Of a stretch of DNA of 5,945 nt, positions 5,413-5,945 are shown in pieces. Source of the stretch: an uncultured Anaerolineaceae bacterium (lineage in GTDB: Bacteria; Chloroflexota; Anaerolineae; Anaerolineales; Anaerolineaceae); NCBI GenBank assembly GCA_937894825.1, contig CALCQT010000180.1:1-5945 (forward strand), in the 5' to 3' direction. A program made the position numbers and the translations under genes. Positions within the stretch are counted from its first letter, which is position 1. Every line of letters starts with the position of its first letter. Below the pieces are notes generated by a model. The model was not told the origin of the DNA. It saw only the letters and a list, made by a program, of their open reading frames with translations, and made no database searches.

Positions 5413-5945
5413 ATGAAAGTGCTGGTGGTTGGTGGTGGAAAAATGGGAACCTTTTTGTGCTCGCTTCTTTTGTAACGGGGGCACGAAGTCAAACTGATCG
5501 AAAATCGGGCGGAAAAAATCCCTGCCATGCGGCGGGATCTGCCGGAAGAAGTGATCGTCATCGGGAACGGTACCTCGCCCGAAACGCTGGAATCAGCAGG
5601 CATCCGGCAAATGGACGTTGTCGCCGCGGCGACCGGTTCGGACGAAACCAACCTGGTTGTCGCAACACTGGCACGCATGGAGTATGGCGTTCGCCGGGTG
5701 GTCGCCCGGGTGAATAATCCCAAAAACGCGCGGCTGTTTACACCTGATCTGGGCGTTGATGTCGGGTTGAATCAGGCTGAACTGATGGCGCGTTTTGTGG
5801 CTGAAGAGCTTTCTTTGCGCGATATGATGACGCTGGTAAAGATCCACGGCGGACATTATTCCCTGGTTGAGAAAAGTGTCCAGGCAAATTGTGAAGTCGC
5901 GGGGAAAGCGGTGAAGGATATCCCGCTGCCGGATGAAACAGTTCT
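5413..5945 (+). pseudogene. Second TrkA/RCK gene interrupted by an in-frame TAA at codon 21 (3' end outside window)
   Basis: Reading from ATG 5413 gives an RCK N-terminus, MKVLVVGGGKMG (G7, G9, G12), that stops at TAA 5473-5475. The same frame then continues without another stop to the window edge (157 codons counting a final partial one). It keeps clear TrkA features: RGHEVKLIE with the strand-2 acidic residue E30, an IGNGTSPETL stretch, TGSDETNLVVATLAR, VVARVNNPKN, and the start of an RCK_C domain (VKIHGGHYSLVE). Aligned to the neighbouring RCK protein, the stop replaces residue 21 with no insertion or deletion. A one-base change from a Lys, Gln or Glu codon would explain it. Restarting at the next in-frame ATG (5527) would lose the nucleotide-binding glycine loop. 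This is either a recent nonsense mutation or a sequencing error; if an error, the gene is an intact second RCK subunit. Confidence 0.85.

Noticed and set aside
5473..5475. Programmed readthrough or recoding of the TAA
   Set aside because: Selenocysteine uses TGA and pyrrolysine uses TAG. TAA is the least prone to readthrough, and no recoding structure is evident. Mutation or sequencing error is simpler.
5457..5717. An 86-codon + strand frame overlapping the second RCK gene
   Set aside because: Its translation is Arg/Gly-rich and without family features, while the frame of ATG 5413 reads clear TrkA sequence through the same bases.
1..5945. CRISPR arrays, insertion sequences, tRNA or rRNA genes
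   Set aside because: No spaced direct repeats, terminal inverted repeats with transposase sequence, or recognisable RNA genes were seen on either strand.

Overview
The window looks like a potassium/sodium homeostasis locus from a bacterium, probably a Firmicute (Clostridia-like). That guess rests on the strong AGGAGG-type ribosome binding sites, the style of the KdpD sensor, the AT-rich intergenic region and the anaerobe-like gene content. No 16S or other taxonomic marker is present, so the assignment is only an inference. All convincing genes are on the + strand.

Layout. (1) Positions 1-1517 hold the C-terminal half of a KdpD-type sensor histidine kinase, cut by the left edge: a four-helix membrane domain, a GAF-like region, HisKA and HATPase_c. 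(2) A likely intrinsic terminator (1525-1589) closes that transcript. (3) A noncoding stretch (about 1590-1826) carries a TTTATA-N5-TTTATA direct repeat that resembles the KdpE operator of enteric kdp promoters. A good -10 box sits at about the right distance downstream, and the leader can form hairpins. (4) A perfect AAAGGAGG ribosome binding site precedes a 44-codon ORF (1827-1961) whose stop codon overlaps the next start as ATGA. (5) A 931-residue P-type ATPase (1958-4753) has the ion-binding signature of the Na+,K+-ATPase family (type IIC). (6) A 216-residue TrkA/RCK protein (4750-5400) is joined to the ATPase by another ATGA overlap. (7) A second TrkA/RCK gene (5413 to beyond the right edge) has an in-frame TAA at codon 21 in an otherwise well-preserved frame.

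How the parts may work together (inference). KdpD, with a KdpE that is not visible here, would sense K+ limitation or ionic stress and could activate the ATPase operon through the repeat at 1644-1660. The ATPase would move K+ and/or Na+ across the membrane at the cost of ATP. The nucleotide-binding RCK proteins are co-translated with it and could gate the pump, or a Trk/Ktr channel encoded past the right edge. The most interesting possibility is that a Kdp-type two-component system controls a single-polypeptide Na,K-ATPase-like pump, with a small leader-encoded peptide and RCK proteins as accessories. The sequence supports the gene order and motifs. It does not prove the ion specificity or the regulation.
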